This document shows, one piece after another, positions 5,364 through 5,364 of a DNA stretch of 5,364 nucleotides. This stretch comes from CAYJVP01 sp964373615. Its GTDB lineage: Bacteria; Patescibacteriota; Patescibacteriia; UBA9934; GWF2-40-263. The notes under the pieces are model-generated. The model had not been told where the DNA came from. It saw nothing but the letters and a program-made list of their open reading frames with translations, and made no database searches. A program made the position numbers and the translations under genes. The stretch lies in contig CAYJVP010000063.1 in the NCBI GenBank assembly GCA_964373615.1, positions 1-5,364 of the forward strand. Direction: 5' to 3'. Position 1 is the stretch's first letter. Every line of letters begins with the position of its first letter.

Positions 5364-5364
5364 C

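Overview
The window reads as chromosomal DNA from a small-genome bacterium. My best guess is a member of the Patescibacteria (Candidate Phyla Radiation; Parcubacteria- or Uhrbacteria-like). This rests on the tight order bL32 - NusB - RNase III - PilT-type ATPase, the 'MGLPGHRRT' style of bL32 N-terminus, and a nearby PilX-like pilin that lacks Glu5. It is an inference from gene order and protein style, not from a database search. TGA clearly acts as a stop (fic, the kinase and the PilT gene all end in TGA), so the TGA-recoded lineages are unlikely.

Layout. (1) 1-252: the tail of an IS481/IS3-like DDE transposase that enters from the left edge and appears decayed. (2) 247-2364: a two-gene accessory unit. 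A consensus-like promoter is overlaid by three 11-bp tandem repeats. It drives a class II Fic protein with a C-terminal winged helix, followed 3 nt later by an APH-fold small-molecule kinase. (3) 2361-3888: a second consensus-like promoter, whose -35 overlaps the kinase stop codon, starts the housekeeping cluster rpmF-nusB-rnc (ribosomal protein, antitermination/rRNA factor, rRNA-processing nuclease). (4) 3896-4924: a PilT-like type IV pilus motor ATPase, 7 nt after rnc and with its own strong Shine-Dalgarno sequence. (5) 4928-5364, minus strand: a PilX-like minor pilin converging on pilT with only 3 bp between stop codons, preceded by the last codons of another probable pilin overlapping it by 11 bp.

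How the parts fit. rpmF, nusB and rnc form a ribosome/RNA-maturation operon that appears to run on into the pilus motor gene. The minus-strand pilins probably belong to the same type IV pilus system. The Fic/kinase pair looks like an insertion beside an IS remnant. It is the most unusual part of the window because its promoter carries helically phased repeats that could be an operator for the Fic protein's own winged helix. There is no stretch over 300 bp without a gene.
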